Virus record (IMG/VR): IMGVR_UViG_3300035162_003568 | Span: 1-20,681 of that record | DNA from: a virus | Direction: 5' to 3' (one strand) | DNA: 20,681 bases | In this document: positions 1-9,222 of the stretch, piece by piece | How positions within the stretch are numbered: the stretch's first letter is position 1 | Layout of the letters: each line of letters begins with the position of its first letter | Notes under the pieces: model-generated | Told to the model about the DNA's origin: nothing | The model's input: only the letters and a program-made list of their open reading frames with translations | Database searches by the model: none | Made by a program: the position numbers and the translations under genes

Positions 1-155
1 ATAGTATGATGTTCTTGTTTGGTACTGAAGTAGACTATGTAAAGTCTATTGTAGGAGCAAACTTTGAGATACGTAACCCTAATGCACAATCAGCATGCGG
101 CTGTGGTGTTAGTGTAAATTTTGATATGGATAAACTGGCTGAGCCAGCAATATAA
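1..155 (+). CDS. A-type iron-sulfur cluster carrier (IscA/ErpA/HesB-like), C-terminal part
   Basis: The reading frame enters from the left edge (first full codon at base 3) and ends at TAA 153-155, so about 50 C-terminal residues are visible. They contain FGTEVDYVKSIVGANFEI, then NPNAQSACGCG, which is the C-terminal signature of A-type carriers. The two cysteines of CGCG, with a third upstream cysteine that lies outside the window, hold iron or a [Fe-S] cluster in this family. The protein would pass clusters to client enzymes in the host cytoplasm. It lies 15 bases before the giant fibre gene and is functionally unrelated to it. A few residues follow the usual CGCGxSF end (FDMDKLAEPAI), a short tail of the kind also seen in some bacterial members. 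IscA, SufA and ErpA cannot be told apart from this fragment. The family call is firm. Confidence 0.88.
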   Translation, partial: SMMFLFGTEVDYVKSIVGANFEIRNPNAQSACGCGVSVNFDMDKLAEPAI

Positions 156-170
156 CGGAGCACAAATTTA

Positions 171-3100
171 ATGGCAAAACAAGATGTAAACATCGGCGTA
201 GAAGGAAATGATGGCACTGGAGATAGTATCCGTGAGTCGTTCCGCAAAACAAATGAAAACTTCCAAGAGCTATATGCTGTATTTGGTCAAGGTGGCCAAA
301 TTAGTTTTACTACGTTAGGTGACAGCCCAGATACAATACAGTCCGGTAAAATAGTTACTACTAATGGAGATGGCACTGCTATTAACTACAGTACAATAGG
401 CAGTAACAGTGATTTAGATGCTACAAAAGCTGATAGTGTTAGTGTTGATGTAATTAGTGTTCCAGGAAAAATTATATTATCAACAGCATTTAGTGCTATA
501 GTTGATGACGATGTAATCCCAACATTGGGCGGACATGTATCAGCAGCTAACTTTGCTATTGCTGGTGTTGCAATTAGTGATGCTGCTGCTACTTCCCTTA
601 ACTCGCAGCCAGGTAGAAATGGAAGTCTTAGTTACACTATTGACGATCTAGTAATTACTAAAGGCTATGCTGATAGGCGTTATATTACTAGCGGACTTCC
701 AACTCGTGTTGCTGCTGAGCCAGCAACAAATACACAGTACACATTAGCTGTAACAAGTTACATAGACGGCAACTTGTTTATTAGCGGACACGGGTATGAC
801 AGTGGCGCTAACGGCACAGGCTTTGTATTTACAGCTGAAGACACTGACCCTACAGGTATAACAAGCGGAACAACATATTACATTCGCTACGTAACAGCAG
901 ACCAACTATCATTATTTGCAACACAAGAGCAAGCACAAACAGAAAGTGCAATTACTGCTGCGGCAACTAAAATATCAGTGTCAGGCACTATTGCAGCAGA
1001 CGATAGTCACACAATAGCAGACGCAGGATTTGATAAAACACTATCAGGCAACTTCCTAAGCGATGTTGCGGTGCCTAGAAAAAGTGTTGTAAGGCGCCAA
1101 GGTGATTCAATGACAGGAGACTTTTTCCTAAGTGATCATCCAGGTGACCTAGCAGGTGACGGTACTCCAAATGGTCCAGAAGATCTACAAGCAGCTACAA
1201 AATATTATGTAGACAATACTGCATACTCAAGCCCAGAAGTATTAAATGTTAGTACTATAGGTGATGACACTATGCAAGGTGTGCCAAACGGTAAAGAAGG
1301 CACGTCACTCACATACGCATTTAAAACAATTAACGCAGCGGCACGTAGAGCAGCAGAATTAATTAAAACTGCGCCAGAGGAGCCGGGTCCGTATTTCCAA
1401 ACACTTACCCATTCAAACTTTACTACAGAGGCTACAACGATTGCAGCAGGTGTTGAAAATGCAGTTAATGTAATTACTAGTGCAAATTTAAGACTAAACA
1501 AGCAATACATAATTTCAGAAGTGTCAGGATTTCTTGCATTTAAATATCCAAACTTTACTTACAACGTAGGCACTTGCGAACGTGACTTAGGTTTAATTAT
1601 TGATAGTTTAAGACTTGACGCTGAACGCGGCAACAATGCAAACTACTTAACAAGAACAGCAGCAGAACGTTATTATTCTAGCGTTAGTGGTAGAATTGCT
1701 ATTACTTCTCAGTTAGAGCAAACAACTGATGCTTTTTCATTCTTGGGTGGGTTAATTACTAGTTCGCTTTTACAAAATTCATTGTATCAACAAAAAGCTG
1801 TTGCAAGCATTGTTGTTAAGACAGGTGCTACTCCTTCGATAGTTACTACTACAACTCTACACGGTTTAGTAAGTGGCAACCAAGTAGTGTTTGACAGCAT
1901 TGCTGGTATGACAGAAATTGAAGACAAAGTTGTATATGCAAAAGTAACTAGCACTACACAATTTGAACTATTCACAGATGCTGCATTATCTATAGCATAT
2001 GATAACAGTACGTTTACTCCGTTTGTAAGCGGAAACATTGGCCTAAGATACCAATCTAAATTTGTGCAAGACAAAAGTCAAGCACAAGCATGGGACGGCG
2101 ATGTAGGTGGTGCAGAACCACTCGGAGCAGCAGCAATTACTGCCAACGTCACACTACTAAACGATATTATTAGCGATATTACAGAAGGGGTTGATGTATC
2201 GTTTGGTAACAGATATAAATTACAACTTACTAACGATACCGGTGGCGAATTAGATCAAACAAATCCAGATAATACAGATGCTATTCCTGGTAAAGTATTA
2301 CGTGGCAAGCGCACAGGCGCAATAGGACGTATTATTACGTTCACACAAGATACTAATTCAACTATATTTTATATGCAGCTACTATCACCAGTTCAGTTTG
2401 ATGTTGGTGAAGAAATTGAAGTCGGTAACTACGTAAAAGCAAAACAAGTTCTTATTAGAGTTGAAACTGGTATATATGAAGAAGACTATCCAATTAAACT
2501 TGCTAAAAACGTATCACTTAAAGGCGACGAATTTAGACGAGTAATTATTCGTCCAAAGCGTAGAACATCACAAAGTGTATACGCTAGTACGTATTTCTAT
2601 AGAGATGCAGAGTTTGACGGACTAACACTGCAATCCACTGGTACTCCTTTTGTTAACCAAGTTGGAGTTACACAAGGATACTTTGGACGTCACTACTTAA
2701 CTGATAATACAAAACCAGCCAACGTTGGAACAACATTTACTAACCTCGGCAAGTATGAAAATGCTGCCGCGATTATGAAGGCTAACAAAGAATTTATACA
2801 AGACGAAGTAATCTTTTATATTAACAGTACTTTCCCTGCACTAACATATGATGAAGCAAAATGTCGTAGAGACAGTGCGCTTATTTTAACAGCAGTTGGA
2901 TTTGATGTAGCACTAGGTACTAATTATAATAGTGTAACAGCAGGTCTTGCTTATCAACGTGCAAACGCAGTAAATGCCATCGGTGCACAGGGTGTTGCAA
3001 CTAACGCAGCAATTACATTCTTAAAATCAGCAGCAGCAGCTTTGATTACAGGCAATGGCGGAACTGCTGAAGGGCAGACGTTGGCCATAACTAGATCAAA

Positions 3101-6100
3101 CGCAGGCTTTGATGAAATACTTGATATCATTGCTAATGGTGTTGTAAGTACAGACACAAGTGCAGACGCTTTAGTATTCCCTGCACCAACAGGTGGCAGT
3201 GCAAACAAAGTAAATGCATCTGCACAGTTACAAGCAAACAGAAACTTCCTTGCAGCTGAAGTATTGGAATACATTAACGTAAACCATAACGCTGTATTTG
3301 ATACAATGAACCAAGCTAAGTGTTCAAGAGATGTAAAATACATTGTTGATGCATTAAGCTATGACGTACTATACGGCGGTAACACAGGTTCTGTAACAAA
3401 CGCACTAGCATACTTTGTAGGTGCAGCAAGTCAATTAGCAGCAGGGCAAAAGGATGCTACAGTAGGAGCATATCAGCACTTAGCAACTATTGCAAGTCAA
3501 GTTGTTACTGAAGCAGCAGTTACTAATTTACAAAGTGTAGTATCACAGGATACAACAGGTACAGCAGCAACTTCTACTGAAGCTACTGAAGTTGACGGCT
3601 TAGTACAAATTATTGAAGATGTTATTACAGCAGAAACCATAACAGGTATAGCATCTACAGTAAATCCAAGTGTAACATGGGCAGCAAATGAATACAAGCT
3701 AGGACAAGCAGGCATTGTTGCAGGCGCAACAGCTACTATTAATAATGTCATAACTTACATTGACCTTACATTTAAGAACTTTACATACAACGAAACAAAG
3801 TGTCGCAGAGATACAGGATACATTGTTGACGGTATTGTAAAAGACTTAAAATCAGGTGGAAGAGAATTTGCATTAGAGAATCAAGGTCAGTATTGGTCAG
3901 GTTATGTAAGTAGCGGATTTAGTGGACAAGAAACACAAACAACAGCAGCAATACAGCACATTAGTACACTTGCTGGATCACTATTATTAGGAACTGCTCC
4001 TACAAAGAATGCAGGTACAAATTTTGATCCTGACGTAACTATAGGTGATACAGAACCAAACTGGGCAGCTGGCGTAAGTTATCAACAAGGTGATTTTGTA
4101 CAAAAAGGTGCAGTTTATTATAGAGCATTAAAAACTCATGTATCAAAAGCAAGTGACGAAGGTACTGATATTTTAATTCCGGCAGAGTATCTAAAGTTGC
4201 CTGATATAACTTTATGGAAGTTAGTAAGTAGCAGTGTTAATATAGTAGGCAAGCTAGTTGATACAGTAACTTTTGCATTTAATGCAGCATACAATCCACC
4301 AAAGCGTAATGACGCAGACGGCATGGATGTATTCTTAATGGACGATGCAACTATTATTCGTAATGTGACTGTTCAAGGACACGGCGGATTTATGTGTGTG
4401 CTTGATCCAGAAGGTCAAATTTTAACTAAGTCTCCATACATTCAAACAGCATCGAGTTTTGCTAGAAGTGAAAATAAGAAAGCATTCCGTGGTGGCATGT
4501 ATGTTGACGCATTTGCTGGTAATATTCCAATACGTGTAAAACAAAATTCAGGTAACTATACAGATGCAAACGGCACTATTGCGTTAAACGCATTTACACT
4601 TTTTGTAGAATCACAAGATGTTGGTGGCCAGGGACAAGGCTTAAAATTAAGACTTCCTGAATTGCCTGCTCCATTTTATTACAGAGGACAGCGTTATCAA
4701 GTTACAGCTATATCAAACTATGATAGTTCATTAGGTAGAGCTGTTATATATCTTGACCCAAGTTCAAACGCTACTAACGGTTGGAACTTTACTGGCAGTG
4801 ATTCTCCTGGAGATGCAGGACACAATCAAGATGATACTATCCAAGATATCTTCTTACAAAGTGCTGGTAACAGAAGTATACTAGGCAACGACTTTACACA
4901 GATTAACGACTTAGCATACGGACTTGTAACTAATAACGGTGCGTTCTCTGAGATGGTTAGTATGTTTACATATTACTGTCATGCAGCATACTATGCAAGT
5001 AACGGCTCAGAAATTAGATCGCTTAACGGTTCTAATGGCTACGGTAACTTTGGCTTAGTTGCTGAAGGTGCTGATCCAAACGAAATTCCAGATCAAGTTA
5101 CTACGCTAAGAAGTATGGTCCAGCCAGTTAAGGCATTTACATATGGCGGATATACTAACGCAGCAGATGATACTAGTATTACACTATATGACTTTAAAGA
5201 AGCACCATTAAAGAACGCTTTTATCTATATTGATCACGGTGGCGTAACTGGTGCGCTAAACTATAAGATTACTAACGTACAAAACTTATCAGATCTAGAT
5301 AACAATGGCGCACCAGGTGATACCGGGTCTGTTGTTGTAACTGGTTTAGAAGCAGTAGCGTTTAGTTCCGGCACAGTTGGGTCTAATGGCACATATGCTA
5401 GTGTTCCACAAAAGTCTAGTACTGGTGGTGGAACCGGCGCCATATTTAATATTACTGTTGCAGCAGGTGTACTTACAATTAGTTCAATAGGAAATATTGG
5501 TAGCGGGTATGCACCTGCAGATACTATAACAATTGGTGGGGCAACCATTGGCGGAGTTGATGTTACTAATGACGTAATATTAAGTATAACCACATTGTTT
5601 ACAAACACTGCTGGTACATTTAGTAATAACGTTTATAGACTTACTATTCAAGAAGCAGGATCTAATTTAGATTACTTCCCTGCACTACAACTTGGCGTTT
5701 CGATGGACACTGTTGTTGAATACAGACATGGCGAAACTATAATATTTGATGGAGTTGACACACAAGATATTACAGAGCGTCCAAGCACAGCCGTAAACTT
5801 TGATGAAAGTGACACTGTTACATATAGAAGTACAGGATTTACTGGTACTGATGATCAGAGTTTAACATTACAAGCTGACGAAATTAAAACAGTGTTTGAT
5901 GACGATTATGCATATGTTGTTCCTACAATTGATTTTGCAAATAAAGCAGTTAGTGCTCCAACCGGCGGCGGCACACTAGGTAACGCAGTAACAGATACAT
6001 ATCTAGCTATTGAAAAGTTAAATGCTAAAGATGCTGTACGTATTGTACAACAGACTACTGATGCAACTAACCAAACAATTTTAAATCCAGGTGATGGTGG

Positions 6101-9100
6101 CTATGCAGGCGGTATGATATTTACATACGGTGGTAGAACACAACGAGTTCTTAACTACGGTCCAATGACATACGGTGCTATTACTGCTATAACAAGTGCA
6201 AGTCCAGTAGTAATTACAAGTGCAAGTCACAACTTATCAAACGGTGATAAGGTTGAATTTGATTCAATAGTTGGTACTACAATATTAAACGGAACAGCGT
6301 ATTGGGCCGGTAATGTAACTACTGACACATTTGCTCTTTATACTGATTCGGCACAAACTTCTGCATTAGATGGTGCATTGTATCCAGCATATGTAAGTGG
6401 TGGCCGTTGGGTAACTACTGACAGTGTTTGGTATATACAATCAGTATTTGTTGCAGGTACAGACGTTAATGGAGTTGCAAGTGCAGGAATAAGACTTAGC
6501 CCAACAGCAACTAGAACTATCCACTGTGGACTTATAGCAGGATCAACTGCTGAAATTACAGTTGCTATATCATTACTACGTGCAACAGGGCACGACTTTA
6601 CAGAGATTGGTACAGGTGGATTTAACACAAGTAACTATCCAAATGTGTTGTTAGGAAAACCAATTGGTGGATCAGCTTCTAAAGCTGGGCCATATACAGC
6701 AGCAGATGATGCAAGTAAAGCACAAGTATGGGAGCGTAGAAAAGGTAGAGTATTCTTTATCAGTTCAGACAACGATGGCTTCTTTAGAGTTGGTAAGTAT
6801 TTTGTTGTAGACCAATCAACAGGTAGTATTACTTTCGCAGGCGATGTTGGTATTTCAAGAGCAGCTTCATTAGGATTTAAAGAAGGTGTTACAATTGACG
6901 AGTTCTCAAATGATGAATTGTTTACTGACTTATCAGACACAGCAGTACCTACAGAAAAATCAGTTGCTAACTACATAAGTCGTAGACTAGGACACAATGG
7001 CAGTGCGCAACTAACTGGCACAAGTAGATTTGCTCCAGGCTTCTTAGCACTAGACGGGTCTACTCCACTAGAAGCTAACTTAAATGCTAATACTAAGCAG
7101 ATTAAAAACTTGGCTGATCCAACTGACGACAACGATGCAACTACTAAAGATTTTGTTGCGCAAGCAGTTAGTAACTATGACGAACTTGATGATTTAAGAA
7201 ACGTTACAATCCACTCAGTGTCAGATGCTAATAAAGCAAAGCAAATTCTTACTCCAACAGGTAAGCGTAGACTACTAACTGATCCTGAACTATCTGGTTT
7301 ATTTACAGTTGGCGGAACTATTACAGATGGTACTGCACAAGGTACAGTAGTAGCACTTGAATCGAGAGTTGATAACGTACTAAACAAAAACGTAAGAATT
7401 ATTACTTACACGCTAACAACTGTTGGTGAATTTAGTACAACAGCAAGTCCAATCAACAACGGTGTTGTTGGAAGTCCGGGCTCAACAACAGCAATAGTAT
7501 TAGAAAATCCAGTAGATGAATTTACTAACGCTTTTGAATCAACTGCTAGTGATATTAATATTACTGTAAACAGATTAGCATCATCTACAGAGATTGATTT
7601 ACAGATCGAAGCACAGGCTATTATTAACAGTGATGTTAATAATGCGGCAGCAATTGCACAAAGCAAACTTGCAATGACCATTGCAAGTACAGCGGCAGCA
7701 GCGCCAACAGGCACAGCAGCACAAAAACAAGCAGCAAGCGGACTTGCAAGTTTCGATAGTGCAAACTTTGAAATAACAGACGGCTTTGTTGGTATTAAAG
7801 CTGGAGGTGTTAGTTATGCTGAACTTCCACAACAGCCTACTGATAGTGTTCTTGGACGCAATGCAACTGGCACAGGCGTAGCAAGCGCAGTATCATTTAG
7901 TACTGTTGTTGCAGAAGGCGGTGGTTTAGAAGATAGCGACTTTGCATCAGTACTTGCGTATGGTTCACCTACAAGAACTGCACCAGGGTCTGTGCTTATA
8001 AAAACAGGAGCGGGCGCTTATAACACTAGTGTTATTTCATATGAAAACACAAACACTAGTATTGCAAAACGTGACGACAACGGTAGACTTCAAGCAACAG
8101 CACTTGTAATTGGCGGTACAAGTACATACGAAATATTATCTGAATCTTCAGGCACACTATCATTTAAGACTCCTGGACAAGGTACAATCTTAACAGCAAG
8201 TGGTACAAGTAAGCCGCAACTAAACACCGGTGGTAACATTAAAGTTGGTGATATGGCAGTTGCACCAACTGAGAGTAATTTCCAACTTAATAGTAAATAT
8301 GGTAGTGTAGGCGGTGTAGCAGACGGTACTGTTGAAAATAGTGCAATATCATCACGTTGGGTGTACACTAGCTTTATAGAAGCACCAAACGAGAAGAACG
8401 GAACCGGTACTGGTATCGGACTTGGTAGTAAAACTGGATTTGATGCTGGCGGTAATGATACTATTACGTTTGTTACTAATGGAACTTATAAAGCCAAAGT
8501 TACAAGTGCTAGACTTGAATGGGTTGGTATTGCTGGTGGTAGTATTAGTGGCAATGCTGCAACTATTACAGACCAAGCAAACTCAGCTACAATTGCTGCT
8601 ACAAATGCAAACACTGCTAGTCGAATCGTACAACGTGACGGAAGTGGAAACTTTAGTGCTGGTACAATTACTGCTAACCTTACAGGTACAGCAAGTGCAT
8701 TGAATGGTACAGCTACTACTACAAGTATAACAACAGGCGCAGCAGCAACAGCAGGTAGTATTACAGGTAACTGGAGTCTAACTACTGGTTCACGTATGCA
8801 AGCAACTTATGCGGATTTGGCGGAGTATTACGAAGGTGATACTGAATACGCTGTTGGCACAGTTGTTGTGTTTGGTGGCGACAATGAAGTTACTATTAGT
8901 ACAGAGCATAAAACAACACGCATTGCCGGAGTAGTAAGTGATCAAAGTGCATACACAATGAACGCTAATTGCCCAGGCATACAAACACTAGTTGCACTTC
9001 AAGGTAAAGTTCCAGTAAATGTTATTGGTCCAGTTGCTAAAGGCGATATGCTAGTAGCAAGTTCAATACCTGGTTATGCAGTAGTTGATAATGATCCAAA

Positions 9101-9185
9101 AGTTGGTAGTGTAATTGGTAAAGCAATTGCAATTAAAACAGATAGCGAACGTGGAACTGTTGATGCAGTAGTAGGTAGAGTATAA
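171..9185 (+). CDS. Giant 3004-residue phage fibre / adhesin protein
   Basis: A single open frame runs from ATG 171 (CGGAG at 156-160, 10-base spacer) to TAA 9183-9185. The N-terminus (NDGTGDSIRESFRKTNENF) matches the start of other marine T4-like fibre proteins and probably anchors the protein to the virion. Visible parts, by rough residue: ~361-400, STIGDDTMQGVPNGKEGTS followed by YAFKTINAA; two related HGL/GdxVxFdsI modules at ~548-621 and ~2004-2079; four C-x-R-D-x3-I-x-D repeats with Cys469, 898, 1051 and 1211; beta-helix-like stretches at ~760-800 and ~1384-1460; a conserved-looking block with SMFTYYCHAAYY near 1600; a Thr/Ala/Gly-rich shaft before 2870; and a terminal domain at 2876-3004 starting MQATYADLAEYYEGD. 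It probably builds a long or side fibre that binds the host surface. No signal peptide or membrane segment is seen. The gene is certain; the exact place in the virion is inferred. Confidence 0.95.
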   Translation: MAKQDVNIGVEGNDGTGDSIRESFRKTNENFQELYAVFGQGGQISFTTLGDSPDTIQSGKIVTTNGDGTAINYSTIGSNSDLDATKADSVSVDVISVPGKIILSTAFSAIVDDDVIPTLGGHVSAANFAIAGVAISDAAATSLNSQPGRNGSLSYTIDDLVITKGYADRRYITSGLPTRVAAEPATNTQYTLAVTSYIDGNLFISGHGYDSGANGTGFVFTAEDTDPTGITSGTTYYIRYVTADQLSLFATQEQAQTESAITAAATKISVSGTIAADDSHTIADAGFDKTLSGNFLSDVAVPRKSVVRRQGDSMTGDFFLSDHPGDLAGDGTPNGPEDLQAATKYYVDNTAYSSPEVLNVSTIGDDTMQGVPNGKEGTSLTYAFKTINAAARRAAELIKTAPEEPGPYFQTLTHSNFTTEATTIAAGVENAVNVITSANLRLNKQYIISEVSGFLAFKYPNFTYNVGTCERDLGLIIDSLRLDAERGNNANYLTRTAAERYYSSVSGRIAITSQLEQTTDAFSFLGGLITSSLLQNSLYQQKAVASIVVKTGATPSIVTTTTLHGLVSGNQVVFDSIAGMTEIEDKVVYAKVTSTTQFELFTDAALSIAYDNSTFTPFVSGNIGLRYQSKFVQDKSQAQAWDGDVGGAEPLGAAAITANVTLLNDIISDITEGVDVSFGNRYKLQLTNDTGGELDQTNPDNTDAIPGKVLRGKRTGAIGRIITFTQDTNSTIFYMQLLSPVQFDVGEEIEVGNYVKAKQVLIRVETGIYEEDYPIKLAKNVSLKGDEFRRVIIRPKRRTSQSVYASTYFYRDAEFDGLTLQSTGTPFVNQVGVTQGYFGRHYLTDNTKPANVGTTFTNLGKYENAAAIMKANKEFIQDEVIFYINSTFPALTYDEAKCRRDSALILTAVGFDVALGTNYNSVTAGLAYQRANAVNAIGAQGVATNAAITFLKSAAAALITGNGGTAEGQTLAITRSNAGFDEILDIIANGVVSTDTSADALVFPAPTGGSANKVNASAQLQANRNFLAAEVLEYINVNHNAVFDTMNQAKCSRDVKYIVDALSYDVLYGGNTGSVTNALAYFVGAASQLAAGQKDATVGAYQHLATIASQVVTEAAVTNLQSVVSQDTTGTAATSTEATEVDGLVQIIEDVITAETITGIASTVNPSVTWAANEYKLGQAGIVAGATATINNVITYIDLTFKNFTYNETKCRRDTGYIVDGIVKDLKSGGREFALENQGQYWSGYVSSGFSGQETQTTAAIQHISTLAGSLLLGTAPTKNAGTNFDPDVTIGDTEPNWAAGVSYQQGDFVQKGAVYYRALKTHVSKASDEGTDILIPAEYLKLPDITLWKLVSSSVNIVGKLVDTVTFAFNAAYNPPKRNDADGMDVFLMDDATIIRNVTVQGHGGFMCVLDPEGQILTKSPYIQTASSFARSENKKAFRGGMYVDAFAGNIPIRVKQNSGNYTDANGTIALNAFTLFVESQDVGGQGQGLKLRLPELPAPFYYRGQRYQVTAISNYDSSLGRAVIYLDPSSNATNGWNFTGSDSPGDAGHNQDDTIQDIFLQSAGNRSILGNDFTQINDLAYGLVTNNGAFSEMVSMFTYYCHAAYYASNGSEIRSLNGSNGYGNFGLVAEGADPNEIPDQVTTLRSMVQPVKAFTYGGYTNAADDTSITLYDFKEAPLKNAFIYIDHGGVTGALNYKITNVQNLSDLDNNGAPGDTGSVVVTGLEAVAFSSGTVGSNGTYASVPQKSSTGGGTGAIFNITVAAGVLTISSIGNIGSGYAPADTITIGGATIGGVDVTNDVILSITTLFTNTAGTFSNNVYRLTIQEAGSNLDYFPALQLGVSMDTVVEYRHGETIIFDGVDTQDITERPSTAVNFDESDTVTYRSTGFTGTDDQSLTLQADEIKTVFDDDYAYVVPTIDFANKAVSAPTGGGTLGNAVTDTYLAIEKLNAKDAVRIVQQTTDATNQTILNPGDGGYAGGMIFTYGGRTQRVLNYGPMTYGAITAITSASPVVITSASHNLSNGDKVEFDSIVGTTILNGTAYWAGNVTTDTFALYTDSAQTSALDGALYPAYVSGGRWVTTDSVWYIQSVFVAGTDVNGVASAGIRLSPTATRTIHCGLIAGSTAEITVAISLLRATGHDFTEIGTGGFNTSNYPNVLLGKPIGGSASKAGPYTAADDASKAQVWERRKGRVFFISSDNDGFFRVGKYFVVDQSTGSITFAGDVGISRAASLGFKEGVTIDEFSNDELFTDLSDTAVPTEKSVANYISRRLGHNGSAQLTGTSRFAPGFLALDGSTPLEANLNANTKQIKNLADPTDDNDATTKDFVAQAVSNYDELDDLRNVTIHSVSDANKAKQILTPTGKRRLLTDPELSGLFTVGGTITDGTAQGTVVALESRVDNVLNKNVRIITYTLTTVGEFSTTASPINNGVVGSPGSTTAIVLENPVDEFTNAFESTASDINITVNRLASSTEIDLQIEAQAIINSDVNNAAAIAQSKLAMTIASTAAAAPTGTAAQKQAASGLASFDSANFEITDGFVGIKAGGVSYAELPQQPTDSVLGRNATGTGVASAVSFSTVVAEGGGLEDSDFASVLAYGSPTRTAPGSVLIKTGAGAYNTSVISYENTNTSIAKRDDNGRLQATALVIGGTSTYEILSESSGTLSFKTPGQGTILTASGTSKPQLNTGGNIKVGDMAVAPTESNFQLNSKYGSVGGVADGTVENSAISSRWVYTSFIEAPNEKNGTGTGIGLGSKTGFDAGGNDTITFVTNGTYKAKVTSARLEWVGIAGGSISGNAATITDQANSATIAATNANTASRIVQRDGSGNFSAGTITANLTGTASALNGTATTTSITTGAAATAGSITGNWSLTTGSRMQATYADLAEYYEGDTEYAVGTVVVFGGDNEVTISTEHKTTRIAGVVSDQSAYTMNANCPGIQTLVALQGKVPVNVIGPVAKGDMLVASSIPGYAVVDNDPKVGSVIGKAIAIKTDSERGTVDAVVGRV

Positions 9186-9204
9186 ATGATAAAGCAAATA
9201 AATA
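9181..9204 (+). promoter_or_regulatory. Candidate T4-type late promoter(s) before the 470-residue fibre gene
   Basis: Two boxes resemble the T4 late promoter core TATAAATA: TATAAATG at 9181-9188, overlapping the stop of the giant gene, and AATAAATA at 9197-9204, which ends 18 bases before ATG 9223. The second has the same spacing as boxes found before other structural genes in this window. The call rests on motif and position only. Confidence 0.45.
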
Positions 9205-9222
9205 CACTAAGCGAGGACACAC

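Noticed and set aside
1205-7714. Many minus-strand open frames of 70-130 codons
   Set aside because: They are antisense shadows of the fibre gene, with no ribosome sites and no recognisable domains.
7599-7832. A - strand Cys-rich frame (CCCACWRCC) that looks like a small metal-binding protein
   Set aside because: It is the antisense of Ala/Gln-rich GCA/CAA codons in the fibre shaft.
8422-8703. A + strand Leu/Val-rich open frame of 93 codons that looks like a membrane or holin-like protein
   Set aside because: It lies wholly inside the giant fibre in another frame; the hydrophobic look comes from shifted Thr/Ala/Gly codons, and it has no ribosome site.
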